Assembly (NCBI RefSeq): GCF_024397895.1
Contig: NZ_CP073346.1
Location: 4,691,299-4,755,298, forward strand
Length of the DNA stretch: 64,000 nucleotides
From: Pseudomonas benzenivorans
Lineage (GTDB): Bacteria; Pseudomonadota; Gammaproteobacteria; Pseudomonadales; Pseudomonadaceae
Reading direction: 5' to 3'
Under the pieces are notes generated by a model. It did no database searches, was not told the DNA's origin, and saw nothing but the letters and a program-made list of their open reading frames with translations. Positions 8,363 to 24,732 of the stretch are shown one piece after another. Positions within the stretch are counted from its first letter, which is position 1; every line of letters starts with the position of its first letter. Made by a program: the position numbers and the translations under genes.

Positions 8363-8582
8363 TGCGGTTATCCCACGGCGAATCCTTGGCCGGGTCCGTT
8401 TCCTGGTCGTTGGCCTGTTCTATACCGGCCTTGTGTTGCGGATCCTCGTCGTCGAACAGGATGCTGTGGGCCGGGCCGTCGAGGTCGTCGTACTGGCCGC
8501 TGTCGACTGCCCAGAAGAACAGCCAGATGGCGAAGGCCACCAGCACCAGGGCGACGGGGATGAGGATGTAAAGCGCGGACAT
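8355..8582 (-). CDS. ccoS: cbb3-type oxidase assembly protein CcoS
   Basis: 75 aa with a single N-terminal TM helix (residues ~4-25, ILIPVALVLVAFAIWLFFW) and a short acidic cytoplasmic tail, the typical FixS/CcoS layout. CcoS is needed for cofactor insertion into the CcoN subunit. The WAVDSGQYDDL segment just after the TM is the family's conserved motif. It lies 12 bp after ccoI and overlaps the TauE-like gene by 8 nt, so the three are almost certainly co-transcribed and co-translated. Confidence 0.95.
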   Translation of the reverse strand: MSALYILIPVALVLVAFAIWLFFWAVDSGQYDDLDGPAHSILFDDEDPQHKAGIEQANDQETDPAKDSPWDNRNA

Positions 8583-8594
8583 GAAGACTCCAGC

Positions 8595-11003
<2,409 letters not shown>

Positions 11004-11026
11004 CGAGGAGGTGTCTGGGCCTGTCG

Positions 11027-11548
11027 CTAGCGGGCTTTGCCGAGGCGGATGGTCTTGCCGCTTTCCAGGGTCGCTTCCTCGAACAGGCGCCATTGCTGGC
11101 CGCCTTCCTGGCCGATCAGCTCGACAAAGCGCCGGCCTTGCACCACGTCCTGCATCTGGCCGCGGTACAGGCCCTGGCCCTCCGGTTGCAGCACGATACG
11201 GCGATCACGTTCGGGCTGGGTCGGGGAGATCAGGTTGAGCACCAGCTGCGCCGGGCCGCTGTTGCCCTGCAACTGCAGTGTGGCGGTGCCGGCGTCCTCG
11301 TCGAGGTCGAGGCGGGCGCTGAGCTGCAGGCGCTCGGCGAACTGTTCGCGCTCCAGGGACTGATTGATGCCCTTGCCGACATCATAGTAATCGTCGGAAA
11401 TCAGGCCGGGCGGATTCTGCGTGGCGATGGTCAGCAGGGCCACGCCCTGGACCACCGAGTAGCCCAGCAGGGCCAGGATGAACCAGGGCCAGAATTGCTT
11501 GTACCAGGGTTTTACCGGGGGTTGCTCAGACATGGATTGCTTGCTCAT
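11027..11548 (-). CDS. ccoH: cbb3 oxidase assembly/stability protein CcoH (FixH)
   Basis: 173 aa. A short cytoplasmic N-terminus precedes one TM helix (residues ~20-40, [17 protein letters not shown]), then a periplasmic beta-rich FixH domain beginning with the conserved [11 protein letters not shown]. CcoH interacts with the oxidase and is required for its stability and assembly. It starts 3 bp from the end of ccoG. The start at 11548 or the in-frame ATG five codons later ([12 protein letters not shown]) are both possible; either keeps the family domain intact. Confidence 0.94.
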   Translation of the reverse strand: MSKQSMSEQPPVKPWYKQFWPWFILALLGYSVVQGVALLTIATQNPPGLISDDYYDVGKGINQSLEREQFAERLQLSARLDLDEDAGTATLQLQGNSGPAQLVLNLISPTQPERDRRIVLQPEGQGLYRGQMQDVVQGRRFVELIGQEGGQQWRLFEEATLESGKTIRLGKAR

Positions 11549-11551
11549 GGG

Positions 11552-12964
11552 TCAGCGGACGCTTGGGCCGATGAAGCGGCTGTCGGCGTCATTGTGAATG
11601 CTCGGAGTGTCGGCGGACTGGATGCGGAAACGGATTTCGTTGGCGCTGGAGGGAAGCTGTTCCGGCGCGATCGACAGCTCGATCGGCAGCGACAGCACCT
11701 CGCCGGCCAGGGCCTTGATCTCGCGCTTGCCTTCGTAGACCAGGCCATCGAGACCGTCGGCCTCGATCAGGTAGGTCATGTCGCGCTGCGACTTGTTCAT
11801 GATCTTCAGGGTGTAGACGTTCTCGATGCGGCCGGCCTCGTTCTCGCGGTACAGGACGCGATCCTTGATCACGTCCAGCTCCACCAGCGGGCGGCTGGCG
11901 ATGGCCCAGACGAACAGGCCGATCATCGCCAGCAGGGCCACGGCGTAGCCGATCAGTCGTGGGCGGGCCAGGTGGGTCTGCTGCCCGGACAGGTTGTGTT
12001 CGGTGGTGTAACTGATCAGCCCTTTCGGGTAGTTCATCTTGTCCATGATGCTGTCGCAGGCGTCGATGCAGGCGGCGCAGCCGATGCATTCGATCTGCAG
12101 GCCGTCGCGGATGTCGATACCGGTGGGGCAGACCTGCACGCACATCTTGCAGTCGATGCAGTCGCCGAGGCCCTCGGCCTTGTAGTCGGCGTCCTTCTTG
12201 CGCGGCCCGCGGTGTTCGCCGCGGCGCGGGTCGTAGGAGACGATCAGGGTGTCCTGGTCGAACATCACGCTCTGGAAGCGCGCATAGGGGCACATGTAGA
12301 TGCACACCTGTTCGCGCAGCCAGCCGGCGTTGCCATAGGTGGCCAGGGTGAAGAAGCCGACCCAGAACACCGCCCAGCCGCCGGCCTGCAGGGTCAGGAG
12401 CTCGGGGATCAGCTCGCGGATCGGCGAGAAGTAGCCGACGAAGGTCAGTGCGGTGGTCAGGGACACCCCGACCCAGATGCCGTGCTTGGCGGCCTTGCGC
12501 AGAACCTTCTGCCCGGACATGGGGGCCTTGTCGAGCTTCATGCGCTGGTTGCGATCGCCTTCGGTGACCTTCTCCGCCCACATGAACACCCAGGTGAACA
12601 CGCTCTGCGGGCAGGTGTAGCCGCACCAGACGCGACCGGCGAACACGGTGATGAAGAACAGGCCGAAGGCGGCGATGATCAGCAGCGCCGAGAGCAGGAC
12701 GAAGTCCTGCGGCCAGTAGGTGGCGCCGAAGATGTGGAATTTGCGCGCAGGCAGGTCCCACCAGACGGCCTGGCGGCCATCCCAGCTGAGCCAGACAGTA
12801 CCGAAATAGAGGATGAACAGCAGTGCGCCACCGAGCATGCGCAGGTTGCGGAACAGGCCGGTGAAGGCGCGGGTGTAGATTTTCTCGCGACTGGCGTACA
12901 GGTCGACGGACTCGACCTTGGCCGGGGCAGGGGTGACGTCTTTTACCGGAATCTGCGAACTCAT
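11552..12964 (-). CDS. ccoG: Cytochrome c oxidase accessory protein CcoG (FixG)
   Basis: 470-aa membrane ferredoxin with several TM helices and two [4Fe-4S] motifs around residues ~255-295 (CIDCKMCVQVCPTG and CIGCAACIDACD). An NapH/RdxA-like membrane part contains CGYTCPQSVFTW near residue ~115. A C-terminal immunoglobulin-like FixG domain occupies ~355-470. CcoG is reported to reduce Cu(II) to Cu(I) before incorporation into the CcoN binuclear centre. It begins 147 bp after ccoP, with a strong stem-loop in between, and heads ccoGHIS. The ATG at 12962-12964 gives the expected N-terminus (MSSQIPVKDV). Confidence 0.97.
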   Translation of the reverse strand: MSSQIPVKDVTPAPAKVESVDLYASREKIYTRAFTGLFRNLRMLGGALLFILYFGTVWLSWDGRQAVWWDLPARKFHIFGATYWPQDFVLLSALLIIAAFGLFFITVFAGRVWCGYTCPQSVFTWVFMWAEKVTEGDRNQRMKLDKAPMSGQKVLRKAAKHGIWVGVSLTTALTFVGYFSPIRELIPELLTLQAGGWAVFWVGFFTLATYGNAGWLREQVCIYMCPYARFQSVMFDQDTLIVSYDPRRGEHRGPRKKDADYKAEGLGDCIDCKMCVQVCPTGIDIRDGLQIECIGCAACIDACDSIMDKMNYPKGLISYTTEHNLSGQQTHLARPRLIGYAVALLAMIGLFVWAIASRPLVELDVIKDRVLYRENEAGRIENVYTLKIMNKSQRDMTYLIEADGLDGLVYEGKREIKALAGEVLSLPIELSIAPEQLPSSANEIRFRIQSADTPSIHNDADSRFIGPSVR

Positions 12965-12993
12965 CAGGTGCTACCACAGCGGTGGATTGTCTG

Positions 12994-13019
12994 CCCCGGC
13001 CGGCGCGAGCCGGCCGGGG
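12994..13019 (-). terminator. GC-rich stem-loop between ccoP and ccoG
   Basis: A perfect 11-bp inverted repeat (CCCCGGCCGGC at 12994-13004 with its complement at 13009-13019) and a 4-nt loop. No U-tract follows on either strand, so this is more likely an attenuator or mRNA-stabilising 3' hairpin than a full terminator. It would separate ccoNOQP from ccoGHIS expression. Confidence 0.5.
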
Positions 13020-13111
13020 TCATTTCACTCATACGCCATGGTACGCCTGACCAGGCCCTGTTTGGGTGCGACGGGGAGTCGCGCTCGATACAGGGCTTTC
13101 AACGGGCGGCC

Positions 13112-14098
13112 TTACTGCTCCGCAGGCTTCTGCGACAGGCTGTACACATAGGCGGCCAGCAGGTGGACCTTGTCGTTGCCGAGGAAGTCCGCCTGGGCCG
13201 GCATGCGGCCATTGCGGCCGTAACGCAGGGTCTGCTGGACCTGGGCGAAGCTGGAGCCGTAGAGCCAGGTCTTGTCGGTCAGGTTCGGAGCACCCATGGC
13301 CTGCTGGCCCTTGCCTTCGGCGCCATGGCAGACGGCGCAGTTGGTGGCATAGATTTCCTGGCCGGCAACCGGATCGGCTTCGATGTCCTCAGGAGTCTTC
13401 AGGCCGGACAGACCACGCACGTAGGCGGAAACATTCTTGATGCCTTCTTCGCCGAGGTTGTCCTTCCAGGCCGGCATGGCGGCCTGGCGGCCTTCCATGA
13501 TGGTGGTCTTGATGGTTTCCGGCTCGCCGCCGTACAGCCAGTCACTGTCGGTCAGGTTGGGGAAACCGTAGGCACCCTTGGCGTCGGAGCCGTGGCACAC
13601 CGAGCAGTTGGAGGCGAACAGGCGGCCACCCATTTTCAGGGCCTGCTCGTCTTGGGCGACCTGCTCAATCGGCATGGCGGCGTACTTGGCGAAGATCGGC
13701 CCGTACTGGGCGTCGGCCTTGGCCATTTCCTTTTCCCACTGGTGCACGCCGGTCCAGCCTGCGTTGCGCTCGCCGTCGGCGATCTGCACGCTGGCGGCGA
13801 ACGGGGTCTTGGCCTCGTTGTCGAGGTAGTCGTAACCCGGCAGCAAGCCTTTCCAGTTACCCAGGCCCGGGTAAAGCACCAGGTAGCCGACGGCGAAGAT
13901 GATGGTGGCCACGAACAGCATGAACCACCACTTGGGCATAGGGTTGTCGAATTCCTCGACACCATCGAACACATGGCCGACGGTTTCGTCGGTGGACTCC
14001 TGACGCTGGCCTTTGCGGGTGCCGAAGATCAGCAAGGCCATGGCCAAGATGGTCCCGAGTACGAGAATTGTTACGTACCAATTCCAGAACGTGGTCAT
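13112..14098 (-). CDS. ccoP: cbb3 cytochrome c oxidase diheme subunit III CcoP
   Basis: 328 aa. Two N-terminal TM helices (residues ~8-26 and ~57-78) anchor a periplasmic domain with two c-type haem sites: C165-x2-C168-H169 (CSVCHG) and C254-x2-C257-H258 (CAVCHG). Candidate distal Met ligands are near residues 208 and 299. CcoP passes electrons from soluble cytochromes to CcoO and CcoN. The start overlaps ccoQ by 4 nt. Two TM helices and two haems make it the full-length Pseudomonas type. Confidence 0.97.
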   Translation of the reverse strand: MTTFWNWYVTILVLGTILAMALLIFGTRKGQRQESTDETVGHVFDGVEEFDNPMPKWWFMLFVATIIFAVGYLVLYPGLGNWKGLLPGYDYLDNEAKTPFAASVQIADGERNAGWTGVHQWEKEMAKADAQYGPIFAKYAAMPIEQVAQDEQALKMGGRLFASNCSVCHGSDAKGAYGFPNLTDSDWLYGGEPETIKTTIMEGRQAAMPAWKDNLGEEGIKNVSAYVRGLSGLKTPEDIEADPVAGQEIYATNCAVCHGAEGKGQQAMGAPNLTDKTWLYGSSFAQVQQTLRYGRNGRMPAQADFLGNDKVHLLAAYVYSLSQKPAEQ

Positions 14099-14298
14099 TG
14101 GTTATTGCTCCTGGAAGATTGTTCATCACGCGCGTCGGGTTTTTTCTGCTCGTCGGCGAACGGCAGGTTGGCGGCTTCGTCGAAACTCGACTTGCGCTTG
14201 CTGCTATAGGCCCAGAGCACCACGCCGATAAAGGCGATGAACACCACTGCCGTGCCTATGCCACGAATGGTCCCGATGTCCGTGAGAAAAGAGGGCAT
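14095..14298 (-). CDS. ccoQ: cbb3 oxidase small subunit CcoQ
   Basis: 67 aa with one TM helix (residues ~10-30, [19 protein letters not shown]) and a charged cytoplasmic tail with a Lys/Asp-rich end. CcoQ stabilises the core oxidase complex. It begins 6 bp after ccoO and overlaps ccoP by 4 nt. Length and position are standard. Confidence 0.95.
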   Translation of the reverse strand: MPSFLTDIGTIRGIGTAVVFIAFIGVVLWAYSSKRKSSFDEAANLPFADEQKKPDARDEQSSRSNNQ

Positions 14299-14304
14299 CG
14301 TGAA

Positions 14305-14912
14305 TTACCGCTTGCTGCTGATCGAGGTGCCGAGAACCTGCAGGTACGCGACCAGCGCGTCCATCTCGGTCTTGCCCTTCACCGCGTCCTTGGCACCGGC
14401 GATGTCTTCGTCGGTGTAGGGGATGCCAAAGCCACGCATGACTTCCAGCTTCTTGGCGGTGTCCTTGCCGTCGAGCTTGTTCTCGACCAGCCAGGGGTAG
14501 GACGGCATCTTCGACTCGGGCACGACGTTACGCGGGTTGTACAGGTGCGCACGGTGCCACTCGTCCGAGTAGCGGCCGCCGACACGGGCCAGGTCCGGGC
14601 CGGTACGCTTGGAACCCCACAGGAAGGGGTGGTCCCAGACGCTTTCACCGGCCACCGAGTAGTGGCCGTAGCGCTCGGTCTCGGCGCGGAACGGGCGGAT
14701 CATCTGCGAGTGGCAGCCGACGCAACCGTTGGAAATGTAGACGTCGCGACCTTCCAGCTGCAGCGCGGTGTAGGGCTTGAGGCCCTCGACCGGCTCGTTG
14801 GTGACGTCCTGGAAAAACAGCGGGACGATCTGGGTCAGGCCACCGATGCTGACGGCGATGACCATCAGCAGCGCCATCAGGCCGATATTCTTCTCGATGA
14901 TTTCGTGTTTCA

Positions 14913-14913
<1 letters not shown>
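14305..14913 (-). CDS. ccoO: cbb3 cytochrome c oxidase monoheme subunit II CcoO
   Basis: 202 aa with one N-terminal TM anchor (residues ~9-33) and a periplasmic cytochrome c domain whose haem motif is C64-x2-C67-H68 (GCVGCHSQM). It receives electrons from CcoP. Its ATG shares one base with the ccoN stop (TGATG), so the subunits are translationally coupled, as expected for a 1:1 complex. Confidence 0.97.
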
Positions 14914-16909
<1,996 letters not shown>

Positions 16910-17608
16910 ATGAGCGACGGGCAGCGCGCGGGTATTGACGCGGATCAAGTGAAACACGGGCAAAACCCAGGTGCGTGGCTATGGAACAAACCGGCAGGCG
17001 CGAGCAAGGCGACCCTCATTCTCGCCCATGGCGCGGGAGCGCCGATGGACAGCGACTTCATGACGGCCATCGCCGAGTTGCTCGCCCAGCGGGGCGTGGC
17101 GGTGGTGCGTTTCGAGTTCGCCTACATGGCGGCGCGCCGGCTGGATGGCAAGAGGCGGCCGCCCAGTCCCCAGGCGAGGCTTCTTGAGCAGTGGCGCGAG
17201 GTCTATGCCCGGGTGCGTCAGCAGGTCGACGGGCCCTTGGCGATCGGCGGCAAGTCCATGGGCGGGCGCATGGCCAGTTTGCTTGCCGACGAGCTCGCGG
17301 CGGACGCGCTGGTGTGTCTGGGTTACCCCTTCCATGCCATTGGCAAGGCCGACAAGCCGCGGGTCGCCCATCTGGCTGAGCTGCGGACACCCACCCTGAT
17401 CGTTCAGGGTGAGCGCGACCCCATGGGCGATGCGCAGACGGTAGCCGCTTACCGATTGGCCGAGGCGGTCCGTATCCACTGGCTGGCGGCCGCCGATCAT
17501 GATCTCAAGCCGCTCAAGCGTTCGGGCTTCACCCATGGGCAGCATCTGCAGGCGGCGGCGGATGCCGTGGCGAGCCAGTTGATGCACCGGGGCACGGGCC
17601 GGGGCTGA
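16910..17608 (+). CDS. Alpha/beta hydrolase of the KANL3/Tex30-like family
   Basis: 232 aa, cytoplasmic. The fold and catalytic elements are visible: oxyanion-region ILAHGAGAPMDSDF, nucleophile S116 in GGKSMGGR, acid D170 (QGERDPMG) and H197 (AADHDLKP). The GKSMGGR elbow and the AHGAG N-terminus are typical of the bacterial YqiA/KANL3-Tex30-like dienelactone-hydrolase-related group, whose substrate is unknown. The gene stands alone between the cbb3 cluster and a convergent GNAT gene. The ATG has GAGG 5 nt upstream. GC content and codon use resemble the neighbours. Confidence 0.9.
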   Translation: MSDGQRAGIDADQVKHGQNPGAWLWNKPAGASKATLILAHGAGAPMDSDFMTAIAELLAQRGVAVVRFEFAYMAARRLDGKRRPPSPQARLLEQWREVYARVRQQVDGPLAIGGKSMGGRMASLLADELAADALVCLGYPFHAIGKADKPRVAHLAELRTPTLIVQGERDPMGDAQTVAAYRLAEAVRIHWLAAADHDLKPLKRSGFTHGQHLQAAADAVASQLMHRGTGRG

Positions 17609-17649
17609 TAGCAACGGCCATCGGGCGGCGAACTGCGTTCTTCCGACGC

Positions 17650-18102
17650 CTAAGAAACGGCGGGCCGTTCTGGGCGGATACAACGCTCCAGGGGCAGCAA
17701 GTGGTCCTCGTCGCCCGCCACTACAATGCCAAGCCGTTCGTACAGAGATTGTGCCGGATTGTCTTTGAAGACCTTCAGGCGTATCGCGTGCAAGCCTCGT
17801 TTTTGCGCGAGTGAAGTCACCTGCGTCATGGCCCAGGTGCCGATGCCTCGACCGGTGAACTGGGCCGAAAGCTGGAGATCCCGGAGGTACAGACAGCTTC
17901 GATGGGTGTCGAGGCTCAGAAAGCCGACGCGCTGTTCAGCCAGCAGAATCATGTAGCTCTCAAGTCCCGGCCAGGTTTGCAGAAAGTCGTGCGGCCGCCA
18001 TTCGAGGGCGTGGCGCCGGTAGTAAGGCTGCATATTGTCCGTCGTCAGCCTGCAGGCGAAGGTGGCGTCATGGCAGCTGGCCGGCGCCATGCGAAGGTTC
18101 AT
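17650..18102 (-). CDS. GNAT-family N-acetyltransferase
   Basis: 150 aa. GNAT motif A is visible as LRDLQLSAQFTGRGIGTW (acetyl-CoA-binding Q/R-x-x-G-x-G/A, here TGRGIG, residues ~83-88), followed by a motif B-like LKVFKDNPAQSLYERLG. Such small stand-alone GNATs acetylate amines or protein N-termini; the substrate cannot be predicted. The start is uncertain: ATG at 18102 lacks a clear SD and the internal ATG at codon 5 is possible. It is co-oriented with the DinB-like gene 51 bp upstream. Confidence 0.85.
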   Translation of the reverse strand: MNLRMAPASCHDATFACRLTTDNMQPYYRRHALEWRPHDFLQTWPGLESYMILLAEQRVGFLSLDTHRSCLYLRDLQLSAQFTGRGIGTWAMTQVTSLAQKRGLHAIRLKVFKDNPAQSLYERLGIVVAGDEDHLLPLERCIRPERPAVS

Positions 18103-18153
18103 TATTCAGGGGGGGGCACGGGATAGATAGGCGAAATGACCAGGAGCGGTTCG

Positions 18154-18696
18154 TCAGGCTTTCAGCTGGTCCGGAATCAGCGCCAAGAGGTCGGTAACCC
18201 CCACGTCGAGCCCGGCCTGGGACAGCAGGGTCGTGACCTGGCCGCGGTGGTGGGGCTGATGGTTGAAGAAATGCAGCAGCAAACTCGAGAACTGTCGCCG
18301 GGCCGGCTGGTCTTGCATGTTCCGGTAGCTCAGCACCTGGTCCAGGTCGCTCTCCTTCAAGGAGGCGATCCAGGTGCAAATGAGCGCGTCCAACTGGCGG
18401 CGCTGTTCGGAAAGCTGGCCAATATCACGGCAGACCAGCTGGTCGAGGGCGGAAGGGGTGGGCAGGTCGCGGGCGGGCTCAAGGCTGTTTGCGCATGCCG
18501 GGAGTTGGGCGAAGCGCTGCAACCAGATCGTATCGCCCACCATGAGATGGTTCAGGGTGCCCAGAATGGACTTGAAGTAAGCCCCCCGGTCTTTCGACAG
18601 TTCCTCGGGTGAGAGTTTGCTGGCCGCCTCATAGACCTTGTTGTTCATCCACTGGTTGTACTGCGCCAGCAATTCGAAGTGTCGTTGCATGCTCAC
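18154..18696 (-). CDS. DinB-family (YfiT-like) putative metal-dependent protein
   Basis: 180-181 aa four-helix-bundle protein. The expected metal-binding His triad can be assigned to H50 (TLNHLMVGD), H146 and H150 (FFNHQPHHRGQV). DinB/YfiT proteins include thiol-dependent transferases, but most are uncharacterised. The ORF begins with GTG at 18694-18696, preceded by AAGGAA at 9 nt, with ATG two codons later; the GTG fits the SD better. It forms a probable two-gene unit with the downstream GNAT. Confidence 0.88.
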   Translation of the reverse strand: MSMQRHFELLAQYNQWMNNKVYEAASKLSPEELSKDRGAYFKSILGTLNHLMVGDTIWLQRFAQLPACANSLEPARDLPTPSALDQLVCRDIGQLSEQRRQLDALICTWIASLKESDLDQVLSYRNMQDQPARRQFSSLLLHFFNHQPHHRGQVTTLLSQAGLDVGVTDLLALIPDQLKA

Positions 18697-19029
18697 CGGA
18701 TTCCATTCCTTTCAGTCGCTTGTTAACGCGTGATGCGATCAGCACGTGCGCTCGGCCTGAAGCGTCTTGCGCCAGAGCTTGGCTGCGCCGATCTCGGGAT
18801 CGAGCGTACTGGCTTATCGGGGCGGGCAGGGCGTTCTGTCCCTGTTTGAAGCCTGCCGTTTATTGAGGGGCAGGGAGCAAGTTATACACGACGAGTGGCG
18901 CAGGAAAATAGCCGGAGCGCCTAGCTGCGGTCCGGGGATTCAACGCATCACAGGTCCGACCCAGGCCCGGGCATCGGGCCCTCTGGCCAGCGAAGGGCGC
19001 GCGTCGTGGCCGGCGGGCGCCCTTTGCTT
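18697..19029. other. Intergenic region between aer and the DinB gene
   Basis: 333 bp with no supportable gene. Just beyond the aer stop lies an inverted repeat (AAGGGCGC at 18993-19000 pairing with GCGCCCTT at 19017-19024) that could end aer transcription, although no U-tract follows. The promoter of the DinB-GNAT unit should be in the left part; I see no confident hexamers. Confidence 0.5.
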
Positions 19030-20595
19030 CTAGCGGTTGAAGCGTTCCACCAGGGAATATTGGCCCTGGGCGGTGGCGGTCAGCTCGCCGCTAAGCTGAG
19101 CCGTGCTCTGGGCTTCTCCGGCGGTCTGGTCGGCCAGGTGGGCGATGGTGGTGATGTTCTGGTTGATCTCGTCGGCCACCGCGCTCTGCTCCTCGGCTGC
19201 GGCGGCGATCTGATTGGCCATGTCGGCGATATTGGCCACCGCATCGCTGATGCCGGCCAGGGCCTGGTCGGCCTGCTGCACGCGCTCGACGCCGTCGTCA
19301 GCCTGCTTGCGGCCGATTTCCATGGTCATTACCGCCTCTTCGGCGGTGCGCTGCAGCTTGGCGATCAATTGATGGATCTGTCCGGTGGATTCGGCGGTGC
19401 GCTGGGCCAGCGAGCGCACTTCGTCGGCCACCACGGCGAAGCCGCGACCCATCTCGCCGGCTCGCGCCGCTTCGATGGCGGCGTTGAGGGCGAGCAGGTT
19501 GGTCTGGTCGGCAATGCCCTTGATCACGTCGACTACGCCGCCGATTTCGTTGCTGTCCTGGGCCAGGCGGGTAACGGTCTCGCCGGTCTCGCCGACCGAC
19601 ACCGATAGGCGCTGAATGGCCTCACGGGTCTCTGCAGCGACCTTGCGTCCCTCGCCGGTCAGGCGGTTGGCTTCCTGGGTGGCGATCGCCGTGCGCGCCA
19701 CGTTGCTCGCCACTTCCAGGGTGGTGGCGGCCATTTCGTTGACCGCGGTGGCGACCTGTTCGGTTTCCTGGCGCTGGCGGTCGAGACCGGCCGAGCTGTT
19801 ACGCGCCAGACCGTCGGCTCGCTTCGCCTGTTGTGTCAGGTACTCGGCGCTGTCCTGCAGGCGGGTCAGGCAAGTCTTCAGCCGTGCCTGCTGACTGAAC
19901 AGGGCCATCTCCAGGCGGCCCTGGATACCGCGGCTGTCGGTGTACATCAGGGCGATCAGAGGATCGGATGTGGACTGCTCAGCCTGCTGGAGGAGACTTT
20001 TGAGACCGCGGCGCTGCCAGCCAAGGCCGACCAGGCCCAGCGGCAGGGCAAGCAGGGCAGCAAGCAACAAGCCCCAGCCGGAGTCCAGCCAGGCGCCCAG
20101 CAGGAAGCCGAGCTGGCTGATCAGGATGAAGGGCAGCCAGTCCTGCAGTGTCGGCAGCCAGCTGTCGCTGCTGGGCAGCGCCGACTTGCCAGCATTGAGC
20201 CGCTGGTAAAGCGCCTCGGCGCGGCGGACCTGCTCGCTGCTGGGCTTGACCCGCACCGACTCGTAGCCACACACCTGACCGTTCTCCAGTATCGGTGTGA
20301 CATAGGCGTCGACCCAGTAGTAGTCGCCATTCTTGCAGCGGTTCTTGACGATGCCCATCCAGGGGCGGCCCTGCTTGAGGGTATTCCACATGTGCTCAAA
20401 CACGGCCGGCGGCACGTCGGGGTGGCGAACCAGGTTATGGGGCGCGCGCAACAGTTCGTCGCGAGTGAAGCCGCTGACCTCGACGAAGGCGTCGTTGCAG
20501 TAGCTGATCTGGCCCTTGAGGTCGGTGGTGGAAATCAGGCGTTGCTTGGCCGGAAAGCTGCGTTCACGCTGGGTGATGGGCTGATTGTTGCGCAT
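19030..20595 (-). CDS. aer: Aerotaxis receptor Aer (PAS-type methyl-accepting chemotaxis protein)
   Basis: 521 aa. An N-terminal cytoplasmic PAS domain (residues ~10-120, with [11 protein letters not shown] and [11 protein letters not shown], the FAD-binding type) lacks a periplasmic domain. A hydrophobic hairpin anchor lies at ~153-193, then a linker and the MCP signalling domain with its tip segment around [20 protein letters not shown]. This is the Aer architecture: it senses cellular redox/oxygen through FAD and signals to CheA/CheW. The longest ORF starts at 20658, but the ATG at 20593-20595 matches the family N-terminus ([11 protein letters not shown]). A consensus-like Anr box with a matching -10 lies upstream, and in P. 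aeruginosa aer is Anr-regulated and adjacent to acnA as here. Confidence 0.96.
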   Translation of the reverse strand: MRNNQPITQRERSFPAKQRLISTTDLKGQISYCNDAFVEVSGFTRDELLRAPHNLVRHPDVPPAVFEHMWNTLKQGRPWMGIVKNRCKNGDYYWVDAYVTPILENGQVCGYESVRVKPSSEQVRRAEALYQRLNAGKSALPSSDSWLPTLQDWLPFILISQLGFLLGAWLDSGWGLLLAALLALPLGLVGLGWQRRGLKSLLQQAEQSTSDPLIALMYTDSRGIQGRLEMALFSQQARLKTCLTRLQDSAEYLTQQAKRADGLARNSSAGLDRQRQETEQVATAVNEMAATTLEVASNVARTAIATQEANRLTGEGRKVAAETREAIQRLSVSVGETGETVTRLAQDSNEIGGVVDVIKGIADQTNLLALNAAIEAARAGEMGRGFAVVADEVRSLAQRTAESTGQIHQLIAKLQRTAEEAVMTMEIGRKQADDGVERVQQADQALAGISDAVANIADMANQIAAAAEEQSAVADEINQNITTIAHLADQTAGEAQSTAQLSGELTATAQGQYSLVERFNR

Positions 20596-20656
20596 GGGGG
20601 CGGAGTCCCTGGGGGCGATACTGAATTGTCGGCCGTTGCGGCCGGAAGTTGAGCGC

Positions 20657-20699
20657 AATATACAGACGTTGTGTGACGGGACGGGTTGATCTGGATCAG
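20657..20699 (-). promoter_or_regulatory. Anr-dependent promoter of aer
   Basis: Anr/FNR box TTGAT-CTGG-ATCAG at 20686-20699 matches 9 of 10 consensus bases. On the minus strand a TATATT -10 element lies at 20662-20657. The box centre is about 33 bp from the centre of the -10, which places the box near -41.5 as in class II FNR promoters. The predicted start is near 20650, about 55 nt ahead of the aer ATG. Confidence 0.8.
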
Positions 20700-20710
20700 C
20701 AGACGGGTCT

Positions 20711-20750
20711 CGCCCCTGTGGCAGGGCCGGAACCCTGCCTCAGCGGGGCG
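20711..20750 (-). terminator. Stem-loop after acnA
   Basis: Immediately downstream of the acnA stop: CGCCCC (20711-20716) pairs with GGGGCG (20745-20750), and inside it GGCAGGG (20720-20726) pairs with CCCTGCC (20733-20739). The structure is strong and GC-rich without a U-tract. It separates acnA transcription from the Anr promoter of aer. Confidence 0.6.
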
Positions 20751-20752
20751 TG

Positions 20753-23497
<2,745 letters not shown>

Positions 23498-23655
23498 TGT
23501 GCATCTCCTTGGGGCCCGCACGCGGCGGGCCGGATTTAACGCAACAGAGTCTTCAAACTAGCTCTGCTTGGCGGGTCTTGCCATCTAACAGGACAGGCCA
23601 TCGCCACCTGGGGCTCCCGACTCCGCTAGAATGCGCGCCTCGAGGAGAGCCCCCA

Positions 23656-24711
23656 ATGAATACTTTGTTACTGCACTGTCGCCCCGGTTTCGAAAACGAG
23701 GTCTGCGCGGAGATCAGCGAGCATGCCGCCCATCAGCAGGTGGCCGGCTACGCCAAGGCCAAGCCGAGTTCGGCCTATGCCGAGTTCATCTGCACTGAAG
23801 CGGACGGCGCCGAGCGGCTGATGGGCGCGGTGCGCTTCAATCGGCTGATCTTTCCTCGGCAGTGGGCGCGCGGGTCCTTCGTCGAACTGCCGGAAAGCGA
23901 CCGCATCAGTGTGCTGCTGGCGCATCTGGCGGACGTTCCTACTTGCGGCAGCCTGTGGCTGGAAGTGCTGGATACCAACGACGGCAAGGAGCTGTCGAAT
24001 TTCTGCAAGAAGTTCGAGGCGCCGCTGCGCAAGGCCCTGGCCAAGGCCGGCAAGTTGGTCGAAGACCCGCACAAGCCGCGCCTGCTGCTGACCTTCCTGA
24101 GCGGCCGTCAGGTGTTCCTCGGCCTGGCCGAGGCAAATAATAGCGCCCAGTGGCCGATGGGCATCCCGCGCCTGAAGTTTCCCCGCGAAGCGCCGAGTCG
24201 CTCGACCCTCAAGCTGGAGGAGGCCTGGCACACCTTCATTCCGCGCGAGCAGTGGGACGAGCGACTGTCGGGCGACATGACCGGCGTAGACCTCGGGGCC
24301 GCCCCCGGCGGCTGGACCTACCAGCTGGTCAGGCGCGGCATGCTGGTGACCGCCATCGACAACGGGCCGATGGCCGAGAGTCTGATGGATACCGGACTGG
24401 TGCAGCACCTGATGGTCGATGGCTTCACCTACAAACCGCGACAGACGGTGGACTGGATGGTCTGCGACATCGTCGAGAAACCCGCGCGCAGCGCCGCCTT
24501 GCTGGAAACCTGGATCGGCGAGGGGCTGTGCCGCGAGGCGGTGGTCAACCTCAAGCTGCCGATGAAGCAGCGCTACGCGGAGGTGCGCCGCCTGCTGCAG
24601 CGGCTCGAGGACGCCTTCGCGGCGCGCAAGATCAGGGTGTCGATCGCCTGCAAGCAGCTGTACCACGACCGCGAGGAAGTCACCTGCCACCTGCGTCGCC
24701 TGGGCAAATAG
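23656..24711 (+). CDS. rlmM: 23S rRNA (cytidine-2498-2'-O)-methyltransferase RlmM
   Basis: 351 aa SAM-dependent enzyme that methylates C2498 in the peptidyl-transferase centre. An N-terminal THUMP-like RNA-binding part (~1-190) is followed by a Rossmann-type domain with the SAM motif VDLGAAPGGWTYQL (~residues 213-226), VCDIVEKP and LKLPMKQRY, typical of the RrmJ/fibrillarin 2'-O group. The ORF begins at 23497, but the ATG at 23656 follows GGAG and gives the family N-terminus MNTLLLHCRPGFE. A TAGAAT -10-like hexamer at 23627-23632 lies just upstream, so the leader is short. Confidence 0.97.
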   Translation: MNTLLLHCRPGFENEVCAEISEHAAHQQVAGYAKAKPSSAYAEFICTEADGAERLMGAVRFNRLIFPRQWARGSFVELPESDRISVLLAHLADVPTCGSLWLEVLDTNDGKELSNFCKKFEAPLRKALAKAGKLVEDPHKPRLLLTFLSGRQVFLGLAEANNSAQWPMGIPRLKFPREAPSRSTLKLEEAWHTFIPREQWDERLSGDMTGVDLGAAPGGWTYQLVRRGMLVTAIDNGPMAESLMDTGLVQHLMVDGFTYKPRQTVDWMVCDIVEKPARSAALLETWIGEGLCREAVVNLKLPMKQRYAEVRRLLQRLEDAFAARKIRVSIACKQLYHDREEVTCHLRRLGK

Positions 24712-24732
24712 CGGGACTATCCCGGGAAGGCG

